DNA from: Methylobacterium terrae
GTDB taxonomy: Bacteria > Pseudomonadota > Alphaproteobacteria > Rhizobiales > Beijerinckiaceae
Reading direction: 5' to 3'
Length of the DNA stretch: 64,000 nt
NCBI RefSeq assembly: GCF_003173755.1
Contig: NZ_CP029553.1
Span: forward strand, 5,708,001 to 5,772,000
Positions 17,814-26,370 of the stretch are shown here, in pieces. The notes below the pieces were generated by a model that was given only the letters and a program-made list of their open reading frames with translations, was not told the DNA's origin and made no database searches. The first letter of the stretch is position 1, and each line of letters opens with the position of its first letter. The position numbers and the translations under genes were made by a program.

Positions 17814-18983
17814 TCAGGCGGCTTTGCGGCTGGGCGACGCTGCCGTACGGAGCCGATGGGCGGCGTCGGTGTCGAGTGCCGCCATGCCCTCGGTTGGTTT
17901 CTGCGTCGCGGCTGCTGCGGCGAGGTCGAGTTCGCCGTCGACGAGCCACCAGTCGGTGTAACGTCGATGAAGCGCGCGGGCGTGGTCCGGGAGGCCAGCG
18001 GTCGCGATGGCCGCGAATGCGTGCTCCAGCGTTGTGGGCACGAACGGTATCGGGCCGGCCTGGGGATCCGCAAGGTGGCGCTGGTAGGTCGCTGCTGCCG
18101 TGTGCGCGGACTGGTTGTGGGTGGGGGCGATGAAGACCAGGGTCGCTGTGTCCGCGAGCCCGGCTGTGAGCACCGCGCTCGCGAGGCAGTGTTGGCGGTA
18201 GAACTGCTGACAGGTAGATCCTGTCAGGGTCGGGTTGTCCGGGTCCACGAACAGGCCCGGGGTGGCGTGCGCGATCTGTGTGTGCCGCGGGTGGGGTGGG
18301 GGCGCGGGCTCGTGGCCAGGCTCGCTGTACTTGATCTCGATGCAAATCAGGCCGCGTGCGCCGGTCGCGCCCCGTCCGCGTATGACGACGTCGTAGGCGG
18401 TGCGGTCGGCGGTGAAGCGCGGGTCGCCGCGGCCCGGGCTGTGCTCGAACAGCACGTCGGTGACTTCCGTCAGCGTCCCCGGCAGGAACTCTGTGACGAA
18501 GCGGGTGGCGAGTTGCGAGTCGCCGGCGAGCGGGCCGAACAGGTTGAAGGCAAGCGGCTGGGAGGACAGCAGGTTCGTCTTGAGGCGGTCGACGTCATAG
18601 GCCGCGCCCGGCTCGCGGTAGGCCAGTGCGCGCGTGACCACCGGGACAATGTCGGGATGAAGGAAGTTGGCGCCGAGCGCGCCGGCCGCGGTCGAGATGC
18701 GCGAGCCGAGGCGGCGGGGGCGGTGCGGCTCGCGGGGGTTGACGTGGGTGCCCATCGCGAGGCCGCGGTCTTCGCGCCAGAGCGCTTGGAGGAAGCGGGC
18801 GGCGGCCTTGAAGCGGTGGTCGGCGGGGACGAAGACGTGGTGTCGGCGGCGAGCGGCCTCGGGGATGAGGGGCACGCGGTCGATCGGGCCGAGGCCGGAG
18901 GGGTCGAGGACGGCGCGGGCGGCGGTTGCGAGAGGGTTGGGGTCGTTAGTGGTGGCTGCCGGCAGGAGGGCGGTGATGTCCAT
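17814..18983 (-). CDS. PD-(D/E)XK nuclease-like protein (PGN_0703-type)
   Basis: A 389-residue protein resembling the PGN_0703-type putative restriction endonucleases. The key region is LKTNLLSSQPLAFNLFGPL, then FEHSPGRGDPRFTADRTAYDVVI and GLICIEIKYSE, giving Asp (YDVV) and Glu-x-Lys (EIK) of a PD-(D/E)XK core. A later part (CQQFYRQHCLASAVL) may supply the helical motif. The role would be DNA cleavage in a defence or mobile-element context, which is inference. It is GC-rich, unlike the neighbouring fusion gene, but lies in the same gene-poor island. ATG 18983 begins MDITALLPA. No methyltransferase partner is visible. Confidence 0.65.
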   Translation of the reverse strand: MDITALLPAATTNDPNPLATAARAVLDPSGLGPIDRVPLIPEAARRRHHVFVPADHRFKAAARFLQALWREDRGLAMGTHVNPREPHRPRRLGSRISTAAGALGANFLHPDIVPVVTRALAYREPGAAYDVDRLKTNLLSSQPLAFNLFGPLAGDSQLATRFVTEFLPGTLTEVTDVLFEHSPGRGDPRFTADRTAYDVVIRGRGATGARGLICIEIKYSEPGHEPAPPPHPRHTQIAHATPGLFVDPDNPTLTGSTCQQFYRQHCLASAVLTAGLADTATLVFIAPTHNQSAHTAAATYQRHLADPQAGPIPFVPTTLEHAFAAIATAGLPDHARALHRRYTDWWLVDGELDLAAAAATQKPTEGMAALDTDAAHRLRTAASPSRKAA

Positions 18984-19733
18984 CGGGGTGGTCCTGAATC
19001 ACAGCCGCGGGGGTGCGGCTGGACCGGGGTTCCCGGAGGGGGCAGCGGGATGAACGACGAAGGGGACGGCGCGGCGTGGCTCCCTGCCACGCCGACTGTG
19101 CGCAGGGGCGTAGTCTGTCTGGTGCTTCGGCGTGATCGCCGGTGGAGGTGCCGGTCCGCCAGGCGGCGGTCGCAGCCGTCGTCCACGTCGGCGGTGGTAC
19201 CGCAGGCATGCCGGCTCGTGTCGGCGTAGGGGTGGTAGGCGCAGGTAGTCCACTACCGCCGCCACCCGGCCGGCGGTGGGCGCCTCGTCCCTGGTCTGGT
19301 TGATGTTTTCGCGAAAATAGCGGGTCCGACAGCTGGGGTGCACCCGCTGCCGTGCGTCAAAGCGCCCTCGCCACTTCCGAGATGCGCCATCAGCAGACGT
19401 TCGGGCGAAACCACTCGAATGGCCGCTTAGTGCCCGACAGCAACCGTTGAGATGTGAATGCTGGGTCTGGCGCATACAACGTCCTAAGGTTCGGGTATCC
19501 GAGATCCTAGCCCGACGCGGTCCCCTGATGCCGACCGAGACCCTGCTGAAACTCAAGTCCGTGACGCTCCGTGGCGCCGCCCTGCACAAGGCGCGCCTGA
19601 CGCCGAACACGCTCAGGAAGAAGATGGATGTCCGTGTCTCGTTTGGGTGGTATTTCGAGCTCTGCGAGGACGGCTGCAACACCCGCCGGGTCGGCTGAGG
19701 GCAGAAGGCTCGGACGGCCCCGGCGCGCCCGGC
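18984..19733. other. Intergenic stretch with no convincing gene
   Basis: About 750 bases between the nuclease-like gene and a small hypothetical gene. Short frames exist on both strands (for example one from 19528 starting MPTETLLKLKS), but none has a clear ribosome site or recognisable domain. The part near 18984-19300 is very GC-rich and probably holds the promoter of the minus-strand gene at 18983. Confidence 0.4.
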
Positions 19734-19979
19734 TCAGGCCGAGAGACGCCGCGTATTGTCCGCGACCAACTCCCGGTAGCGCGATACGACATCGCCGTGG
19801 CTGCCGCCCGCCATGAGGGTATTCGCGGCCTCCATCGCGGCCACGACCTTCTCGCCGACCATCGAGACCATCTCGGCCTGGGCCTCGGCCCCGCCCCATG
19901 CGATCCGCACCAGCCGCAACTCGATGACCTTCTGCGCCTCAAAGGCGAGCATGAGCGCGGGGAGGAAGGGGTTCAACAT
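19734..19979 (-). CDS. Small conserved hypothetical protein
   Basis: An 81-residue, mostly helical protein starting MLNPFLPALMLAFEAQKVIELR and ending NTRRLSA. It contains a GGAEAQAEMVSMVGEKV helix rich in Met, Ala and Glu. Proteins of this style are common in Methylobacterium-type genomes and are loosely phasin-like, but no function is established. The frame is clean and has good third-position GC bias. It is divergent from the small gene at 20141. Confidence 0.65.
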   Translation of the reverse strand: MLNPFLPALMLAFEAQKVIELRLVRIAWGGAEAQAEMVSMVGEKVVAAMEAANTLMAGGSHGDVVSRYRELVADNTRRLSA

Positions 19980-20140
19980 GAAGGCTCCGTACGACGGTGT
20001 CGTCGATAACCCCCATGCCCCAGCGAGGTATCCCGCGGCAGGTCGTCATGACGCGCCCAGGCGTCGGTCAGGGCAACCTTGGCCGTTAGCGCGCGTTGAC
20101 GGACGCCCGAGTTGGTGGGCGCCTACCGGACGACCTCCCG

Positions 20141-20368
20141 ATGCCCCTGGACACGATGCTGCAAACCGTCCGCGAAGAGACCGCCGCGGAGCAACTCCGC
20201 GCGGATGACCTGGCCGGGACGGTGACGGCCCTGCTCGGGGCAGGTCGCGACAGCGGCGACGCGGAGCGGGAGTTGTTCGGCGTCCTTGATGGGCTCGCCC
20301 TCCTTCGCATGCGGCAGCACGCCATAGGAGTCATGCGAACCTACGCCTTCACAGACGCCGTTGCGTAG
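20141..20368 (+). CDS. Small hypothetical protein
   Basis: A 75-residue acidic helical protein when started at ATG 20141 (MPLDTMLQTVREETAAEQLR); an ATG at 20096 would add 15 residues. No domain was recognised. Codon bias supports coding, but there is no strong ribosome-binding site and the assignment rests only on the open frame. Confidence 0.45.
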   Translation: MPLDTMLQTVREETAAEQLRADDLAGTVTALLGAGRDSGDAERELFGVLDGLALLRMRQHAIGVMRTYAFTDAVA

Positions 20369-20472
20369 GCCCCGTTCGGCGCCGCGTAGCGGCCGGATCA
20401 CTTATTAGACAGTCGACGCCGTTATCTCGGCCGGCCTCGGGGTCGGCGCCCTGACGGCGCCGACCCATTCAC

Positions 20473-21603
20473 TTACTTGGTGGTGCCGGCGGCCTGTTCC
20501 ACGAAGGCCTTCCGCAGGTCGGCCACCACCGCGTCCTCGGCCTGCTTGGCCTTGACGACCACCGCGCCCATCCCGAAGAACTCGTGCGTGACGCCCGGGT
20601 AGTCGCGATAGGTCACCTGGCCGCCTGCGGCCCTCAGTTTGTCGGCAAGGGCCTTCCCGTCGTCGAGCAGCGGGTCGATCTGCGCTGTGACGACCGTGAA
20701 CGGCGGCAGCCCCTTCAAATCGGCCTTGCCGACAACGTCGAGGCGCTGGTCGGCGCGGTCGGCGTCGTTGCGGACGGTTTGGTCGTAGAAGTACGCCATC
20801 ATGTCCTTGTTCAGCGGCTTGGTCGACGTGTTGTCCTTGTAGGACTGCGTGTCGAGGTTCGTGCCGGCCATCGGGTAGACGGCGACGACGTAGTCCGGCT
20901 TCTCCAGGTTCTGGTCCCTGGCCGCGATGGCGACGTTCGTCGCGAGGTTGCCGCCCGCGCTCTCGCCGAGAAGGGCCACCTTCGACGGGTCGCCGCCGAA
21001 GCTCTTGGCGTTGGCCAGCACCCACTTGTAGGCCGCGAGCGCGTCCTCGTGCTGGGCTGGGAACTTGGCTTCCGGCGCGTGCCGGTACTCGACCGCCACC
21101 ACGACCGCCTTCGCGCCCTTGGCGATGGCGCGCGGGGTGCTGTCGTAGGTGTCGATGTCGGCGATGACGAAGCCGCCGCCGTGGTAGTACACCACGACCG
21201 GCAGCGGCCCTTGCGCGCCCTCGGGGGTGTAGATCCGGATTGGCTGGGTGCCGCCCCCGGTCTCGTAGGTCATGTCCTTCGTCGTCACGCCCGGCTCGGG
21301 CGCGGTCGGCTTGCCCTGCTCCTTCAGCAGCTCCTTCACGCCGTCCGCTGGGGTCGGCTGCTGGCGCGCCTCCTGGGGAGACAGCTTCGGAAGCGGCTTC
21401 GGGTCGAGCTTACCCATGGCGTCGAGCACGTGCTTCATGTCGACGTCGAGGTTCGCCATGGGCGAGCCGGTCACCGTCGAGACGACGGCGTCGAGGCGGT
21501 CCTTGACGGTGGGTTTGGGCTGCTCCTGGGACCAGGCCGAGTTCGCTGCGAGCAGGGCCGTGCCGGCAACGAGCACGGACGCGAGTTTCGTCCGACGACG
21601 CAT
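20473..21603 (-). CDS. Exported HSL-family alpha/beta hydrolase (esterase)
   Basis: A 376-residue serine hydrolase. A Sec-type signal peptide (RRRTKLASVLVAGTALLAANSAWS) indicates export. The catalytic domain contains the oxyanion motif YYHGGGFV, the nucleophile motif GESAGGN, the acid region TAQIDPLLDDG and the His region GVTHEFFGMG, as in hormone-sensitive-lipase-like carboxylesterases that hydrolyse short acyl esters. Residues 30-100 form a Pro/Lys-rich lead-in. It appears monocistronic, with a candidate stress-type promoter about 60 bases upstream of ATG. Confidence 0.9.
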   Translation of the reverse strand: MRRRTKLASVLVAGTALLAANSAWSQEQPKPTVKDRLDAVVSTVTGSPMANLDVDMKHVLDAMGKLDPKPLPKLSPQEARQQPTPADGVKELLKEQGKPTAPEPGVTTKDMTYETGGGTQPIRIYTPEGAQGPLPVVVYYHGGGFVIADIDTYDSTPRAIAKGAKAVVVAVEYRHAPEAKFPAQHEDALAAYKWVLANAKSFGGDPSKVALLGESAGGNLATNVAIAARDQNLEKPDYVVAVYPMAGTNLDTQSYKDNTSTKPLNKDMMAYFYDQTVRNDADRADQRLDVVGKADLKGLPPFTVVTAQIDPLLDDGKALADKLRAAGGQVTYRDYPGVTHEFFGMGAVVVKAKQAEDAVVADLRKAFVEQAAGTTK

Positions 21604-21661
21604 GAGGGTATCCGTTTTGGGAGGGGGAGCCGGCCGCGATCGGGCTCGGCGTCCCCCACCT

Positions 21662-21686
21662 AACCTCCAGGCCTCCTCGCCGTTCC
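21662..21686 (-). promoter_or_regulatory. Sigma-EcfG-like promoter before the esterase gene
   Basis: On the minus strand GGAAC and GTTA are separated by 17 bases, matching the general-stress-response promoter pattern of alphaproteobacteria (GGAAC, 16-17 bases, GTT). It lies about 60 bases upstream of the ATG at 21603. The match is by eye. Confidence 0.45.
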
Positions 21687-21706
21687 CATCGGGAAGCCCG
21701 GCGCTC

Positions 21707-24700
21707 CTACGTGTCGGCGATCAGGTCCTTGATGCGGGTGGCGAGCGTCTCCAGCACGAACGGCTTCGTCAGGACCTGCATGCCGGGGTGCAGGTGCCCA
21801 TTCCCAAGGACCGCGTTCTCGGCGTAGCCGGTGATGAACAGCACCTTCAGGTCGGGCCGCCGCTCGCGGCCGGCATCCGCCATCTGCCGGCCGTTCATGC
21901 CCCCGGGCAGGCCCACGTCGGTCACCAGCAGGTCGATGCGGACGTCCGATTGCAGCACCTTCAGGCCGGCGACGCTGTCGGCAGCCTCGATGGCGGTGTA
22001 GCCGAGATCCTCCAGGACCTCGGTCACCAGCATGCGAACCGAGGGCTCGTCGTCGACGATCAGCACCGTCTCGCCCTGTCCCGCACGCCCGACCTCCGCG
22101 AGCCGGCGCGCGACATCATCCTCGTCCGCCTCGCCGTAGTGACGCGGCAGGTAGAGGCAGACCGTGGTACCCTCGCCGACCTCGGAGTAGATCCGGACCT
22201 GGCCGCCGGACTGGCGCGCGAAGCCGTAGACCATCGACAGGCCGAGGCCCGTCCCCTGGCCCGTGGGCTTGGTCGTGAAGAACGGCTCGAACACCTTGTC
22301 GATGATGTCCGGCGCCATGCCGGTGCCGGTGTCGGTCACGCAGACGCTGAGGTACTGGCCCGGCGGCAGGTCGTGCTGACGCGAGCCGGCGTCGTCGATC
22401 CACTTGTTGGCGGTCTCGATGGTGATGCGGCCGCCGTCCGGCATGGCGTCGCGCGCGTTGATGCAGAGGTTCAGCAGCGCGTTCTCCAACTGGCCCGGAT
22501 CGATCAGGGCCGGCCAGGCTCCCGAGAGACCGACGACCTCCAGGTGGATGCCGGGCCCGACCGTACGCCGGACCAGTTCCTCCATGTCGTGGACCAGGCG
22601 GTTCACGTTGGTCGGCTTCGGGTCGAGGGTTTGGCGCCGCGAGAAGGCGAGCAGGCGGTGGGTTAGCGCCGCGGCGCGCTTGGCCGCGCCCTGCGCCACG
22701 GTCATGTAGCGGTCGAGGTCGCCCATCCGCCCCTGCGACATCCGGGTCTGCATCAGCTCCAGGGAGCCCGAGATGCCGGCGAGCAGGTTGTTGAAGTCGT
22801 GCGCCAGCCCGCCGGTGAGCTGGCCGACCGCCTCCATCTTCTGCGATTGCCGCAGGGCGTCCTCGGTCTTGGCGAGGGCTTCCGCGGCCTCCCTCTCGAC
22901 GGTGAAGTCGCGGCCCACCGCGTGGATGAAGCTCTCGTCCGGCACCGCCGTCCACGACAGCCAGCGGTAGCTGCCGTCCCTGTGTCGGTACCGGTTCTCG
23001 AAGCGCGGGATCACCGAGCCGGCGGAGAGGTCTCCCGCCGCCGCCGCGGTGGAGGCGGCATCGTCCGGGTGCACGAGGTCCATGAACGAGCGGCCGAGGA
23101 GCTCGTCCTCCGCCCAGCCGAACAGGGTCGTCCAGGCCGGGTTGACCGCCACGATGGTCCCGTCGAAGCGCGCCACCAGCATCACGTCGGTCGACAGGCG
23201 CCACATCCGGTCGCGGTCGCGGGTCCGCTCCTCGACCTGCTGCTCAAGGTTCTCGTTGAGGCTCTGGAGCTGCGCCGCCGCGCGCCTCCGGTCCTCGATG
23301 TCGGTGTTGGTGCCGACCCAGCGGACGACGGCGCCGTCGGCCCCGTGGATCGGCTCCGCGCGCACCAGGAACCACCGATAGGTCCCGTCGCGCCTGCGGA
23401 TGCGGAACTCGGTCTCGTAGGGGTGGCCGGTCGCGAGCGCGTCGGCCCATGCGCGTCCGGCCGCCTCGACGTCGTCGGGATGGACGATGGCGGCCCAGGC
23501 CGTCCCATCGAGTTCGCCCGGCTCGACGCCGCAATAGGCGTAGACCTGCTCGTTGAACCAGTAGAGCGCTCCCGTGCCGTCCGCCGCCCATACATGGTTC
23601 GGCATCGCTTGCGCGAAGGCGCGGAACTGCGCCTCGCTCTCGCGCCGGCTCGCCTCGGCGCGCAGGCGCTCGATGGCGGCCCGGGTGCGCTCGGCGACGT
23701 CACGCACGAAGGCGAGCTTGTCCGGCCGCCAGTCCCGCGCTTGGCGGTCATGCAGGAAGAACAGCGCCACCACGCGCCCGCGCTCCATCACCGGCACGTT
23801 GATCAGCGCCCGCACGCCGATGCCGAGGAGAAGCTCCGGGGCGCCCGCGGTCCGCGGGTCGACGGTCACGTCCGCGATCACCACCTCGCGACCCTCCGTG
23901 AGGCCGGTTCGGACCTCGCCGTAGTCGTTGAGGCGATGACGGCCGGCTACGCTGGCGACGCCGGGGGCCGTCCAGTCCCGCTCGATCTCGACGGTGTCGA
24001 GGGTCTCGTCGACGGTGCCGTACCCGGCCCGGTCGAGGCCGAGGGTACGGGCCATGACCTCGGCGGCGGCGTAGGCCATTCCGGCGGTGTCGACGCACGC
24101 CTGGAAGCGGTCGCCGAGCTCGATAAGGGCGGTACGGAACGCCTCTTGGCGCCGACGCTCGGTCAGGTCGCGCGTCACCGTCCCGTAGCCGGCAAGCGTC
24201 CCTTGCGCGTCGCGGATCGGGAAGATGGTGTAGTGGACCGGGACCGCCGACCCGGTGGCGAAGTCGCGGAACGCGAGGTCGCCACCCCAGAAGCCGCTCT
24301 CCCGGACGGCCGGGAGCGCCTGTTCCAGAACGGTCGCCCGGTCCTCCGGGGCGAAGTAATCCACGATGTTGTGGGCGCAGGCCTCGTCGAGGCTCCCCAA
24401 CCCGACCAGCCTCCGGCCGGCCTCGTTGACGAACTCGGGCATGCCCGCCGCGTCGGCGATGCCGATGAAGTCGCTCGATTGCTCCACGAGGGCCGCGAGG
24501 CGCCGCGCCCGTGCCTCCGCCGCGCGGGCCTCGGTGATGTCGCGCACGGTGCCGACGAAGCGCACGGGCTCGCCGTCGCGGAAGATCGTGTTGCCCTTGG
24601 CGGCAAGCACGCGCTCGATGCCGTCGCGCAGGCCGACGACGCGATACTCGGTGTCGAAGCCGTCGGTCGCGCCGATGGCGGCCTGGACCGTGCGGTCCGT

Positions 24701-25732
24701 GCGCTCCCTATCGTCCGGGTGCAGGCCCGGCAGAAAGGCTTCCTCGTACGAGACCGGGTCGTCCGGGGACAGGCCGAAAAGCGCCCGGGTGCGCGCGTCC
24801 CAGGTCAGCGCGCCGGTGACGAGGTCGTAGTCGTAGATGCCGGTCCCGGAGCTTTCCAGCGCCAGCCTGAGGCGGTCCTCGGCCTCGCGCAGGGCCGCCT
24901 GGGCGCGCTCGCGCTCGGCGATGTCGGTGACCATGACGAAGAAGCCGTCCACCACCCCGCCGGCGGTCCGGCGCGGGACGTAGCGGATCTCCGATTGCCG
25001 CCACTCGATTCCCCGGAACGGCATCTCGGCGTCGAAGGTGAGGTCCTCGCCGGCGAGCGCGCGCGCCATGAACGGGAGCCGGTCCGCGTAGGCCTTGGCG
25101 CCGACGACATCCTCGACCCGATGCCCGAGGATCTCACCCGCCGGCCGCCCGAACCAGTTCTCGTAATGCCGGTTCACGAAGCGATAGACGTGGTCCCGGT
25201 CGATGAAGGAGATCAGCACCGGCAGCGCGTCGGTGACGACCTGCAGCTCGTCCCGGACGCGCCGGGCCTCGCCCTCCGCGGCCGTCGCCTCGGTCCGGTC
25301 GCGCAGGATCTTGAGGAAGCCTATGTCGGCGCCGTCCGCGGCGCGGAGGGGCATCATCTCGCCGCTGGCCCAGAACCGGGACCCGTCCTTGCGGAGGTGC
25401 CAGCGCTCGTCGGAGGCACGTCCGGTCTCGGCGGCGCACCGCATCTCGATGGCGGGCCGCTCGGCCGCCCGGTCCTCCGGCGTGAAGAAGGTCGCGGCGG
25501 CCCGACCGAGCATCTCCCCAGCCGACCAACCCAGGAGGCGCTCGGCGCCCGGGTTCCAGGCGGTGATCACGCCATGAAGGTCACTGGTGATGATGGCGAA
25601 GTCGACGGCGCTGTCGAAGATCTCCCGGTAGTGCGATGCCTGGCTTTGGGTGCGCTCGTCGCGCAGGCGCGCCACCTCCGCCTCCAGCTCGCGCTCGCGT
25701 CGCCGGAGCCGCTCGATCTCAAGCTCGCTCAC
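21707..25732 (-). CDS. Multi-PAS/GAF hybrid histidine kinase with receiver domain
   Basis: A 1341-residue soluble hybrid kinase. A coiled coil (1-35) leads into four PAS domains (about 45-530), a GAF domain (about 540-690, PVMERGRVVALFFLHD) and two more PAS domains (about 700-960). The kinase core has the His box [11 protein letters not shown], the N box NLCINARDAM, the G boxes DTGTGM and GTGLGLSM, and a C-terminal receiver with VLIVDDEPS, phosphoacceptor Asp (TDVGLPGGMNG) and conserved Lys (LTKPF). No transmembrane segment is seen, so it should sense cytoplasmic cues. None of its PAS domains has the LOV cysteine motif. The partner is unknown. Confidence 0.9.
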   Translation of the reverse strand: MSELEIERLRRRERELEAEVARLRDERTQSQASHYREIFDSAVDFAIITSDLHGVITAWNPGAERLLGWSAGEMLGRAAATFFTPEDRAAERPAIEMRCAAETGRASDERWHLRKDGSRFWASGEMMPLRAADGADIGFLKILRDRTEATAAEGEARRVRDELQVVTDALPVLISFIDRDHVYRFVNRHYENWFGRPAGEILGHRVEDVVGAKAYADRLPFMARALAGEDLTFDAEMPFRGIEWRQSEIRYVPRRTAGGVVDGFFVMVTDIAERERAQAALREAEDRLRLALESSGTGIYDYDLVTGALTWDARTRALFGLSPDDPVSYEEAFLPGLHPDDRERTDRTVQAAIGATDGFDTEYRVVGLRDGIERVLAAKGNTIFRDGEPVRFVGTVRDITEARAAEARARRLAALVEQSSDFIGIADAAGMPEFVNEAGRRLVGLGSLDEACAHNIVDYFAPEDRATVLEQALPAVRESGFWGGDLAFRDFATGSAVPVHYTIFPIRDAQGTLAGYGTVTRDLTERRRQEAFRTALIELGDRFQACVDTAGMAYAAAEVMARTLGLDRAGYGTVDETLDTVEIERDWTAPGVASVAGRHRLNDYGEVRTGLTEGREVVIADVTVDPRTAGAPELLLGIGVRALINVPVMERGRVVALFFLHDRQARDWRPDKLAFVRDVAERTRAAIERLRAEASRRESEAQFRAFAQAMPNHVWAADGTGALYWFNEQVYAYCGVEPGELDGTAWAAIVHPDDVEAAGRAWADALATGHPYETEFRIRRRDGTYRWFLVRAEPIHGADGAVVRWVGTNTDIEDRRRAAAQLQSLNENLEQQVEERTRDRDRMWRLSTDVMLVARFDGTIVAVNPAWTTLFGWAEDELLGRSFMDLVHPDDAASTAAAAGDLSAGSVIPRFENRYRHRDGSYRWLSWTAVPDESFIHAVGRDFTVEREAAEALAKTEDALRQSQKMEAVGQLTGGLAHDFNNLLAGISGSLELMQTRMSQGRMGDLDRYMTVAQGAAKRAAALTHRLLAFSRRQTLDPKPTNVNRLVHDMEELVRRTVGPGIHLEVVGLSGAWPALIDPGQLENALLNLCINARDAMPDGGRITIETANKWIDDAGSRQHDLPPGQYLSVCVTDTGTGMAPDIIDKVFEPFFTTKPTGQGTGLGLSMVYGFARQSGGQVRIYSEVGEGTTVCLYLPRHYGEADEDDVARRLAEVGRAGQGETVLIVDDEPSVRMLVTEVLEDLGYTAIEAADSVAGLKVLQSDVRIDLLVTDVGLPGGMNGRQMADAGRERRPDLKVLFITGYAENAVLGNGHLHPGMQVLTKPFVLETLATRIKDLIADT

Positions 25733-26126
25733 CGGCGCGTATCCCTTTCGACCGGAGCGGAAACCGGCCGGCCCACCGTGCGGGAACGTTCCGGGGTCGG
25801 GCGGCAGCGCGTACGACTGACGAGTGCGAGCGTGATCAAACCAGGTAACCGAATGCGGCGGCCGTGAGGGAATCGAGCGGCTGAATACTACGGAATGAGA
25901 TCGGCCGCAGCATGGGCGTAGTCCGCACCCGCACCCTTACGCAAGCGTTCCCAGATGGCCCGCGGGCCGGGGATGCGTCGGTCGGCAACGGTCGTCCGGA
26001 GCCGGACAAGGGGGGCCTGCACGAACCCTTCGTGTCCGAATGGCCCGGCATGCGCTCCCGCAGGTCGAGCCATCGGTGATGCGGATCCGGTCCCGCGCGC
26101 GCGCCCGAACGGAGCGGGGAGGGATT
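25733..26126. other. Intergenic stretch upstream of the multi-PAS kinase
   Basis: About 394 bases with no gene that can be supported. It should contain the promoter of the minus-strand kinase gene. A palindrome GGAACGTTCC is visible near 25783, of unknown meaning. Confidence 0.4.
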
Positions 26127-26267
26127 CTACCGACCGTTGATGGGGCCAGGCGGCTGCGGCGCCGGCGGGTCGGCCGGCGGGTCGCCCTCGGGTGGGCCTG
26201 GGTCGGGCGGCGGGTCGCCGATGGGCGGCAAGGGGTCGTCCCCGGGGCGCGGCGTGTCCGATTGCAT
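26127..26267 (-). CDS. Very proline-rich small protein
   Basis: A 46-residue peptide starting MQSDTPRPGDD, almost entirely Pro, Asp, Gly and Glu (PPIGDPPPDPGPPEGDPP). Short acidic Pro-rich proteins of this kind recur in Methylobacterium-type genomes, but the function is unknown. The compositional bias could be an artefact of GC-rich sequence, so confidence is moderate. It lies between two kinase genes on the same strand. Confidence 0.45.
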   Translation of the reverse strand: MQSDTPRPGDDPLPPIGDPPPDPGPPEGDPPADPPAPQPPGPINGR

Positions 26268-26370
26268 GTTGGATCCCCCATCCGCTTCCGAAACGGAAGC
26301 GAGCGTCAACGCACGTCCGGCCTGAACGTCCCGGGCTTGGTCGACCGTCCATGGGCAAAAGGGACGCTCG

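Noticed and set aside
22799..25867. 1022-codon open frame on the plus strand
   Set aside because: It is antisense to the multi-PAS kinase, whose domains are clear; high GC keeps the other frame open.
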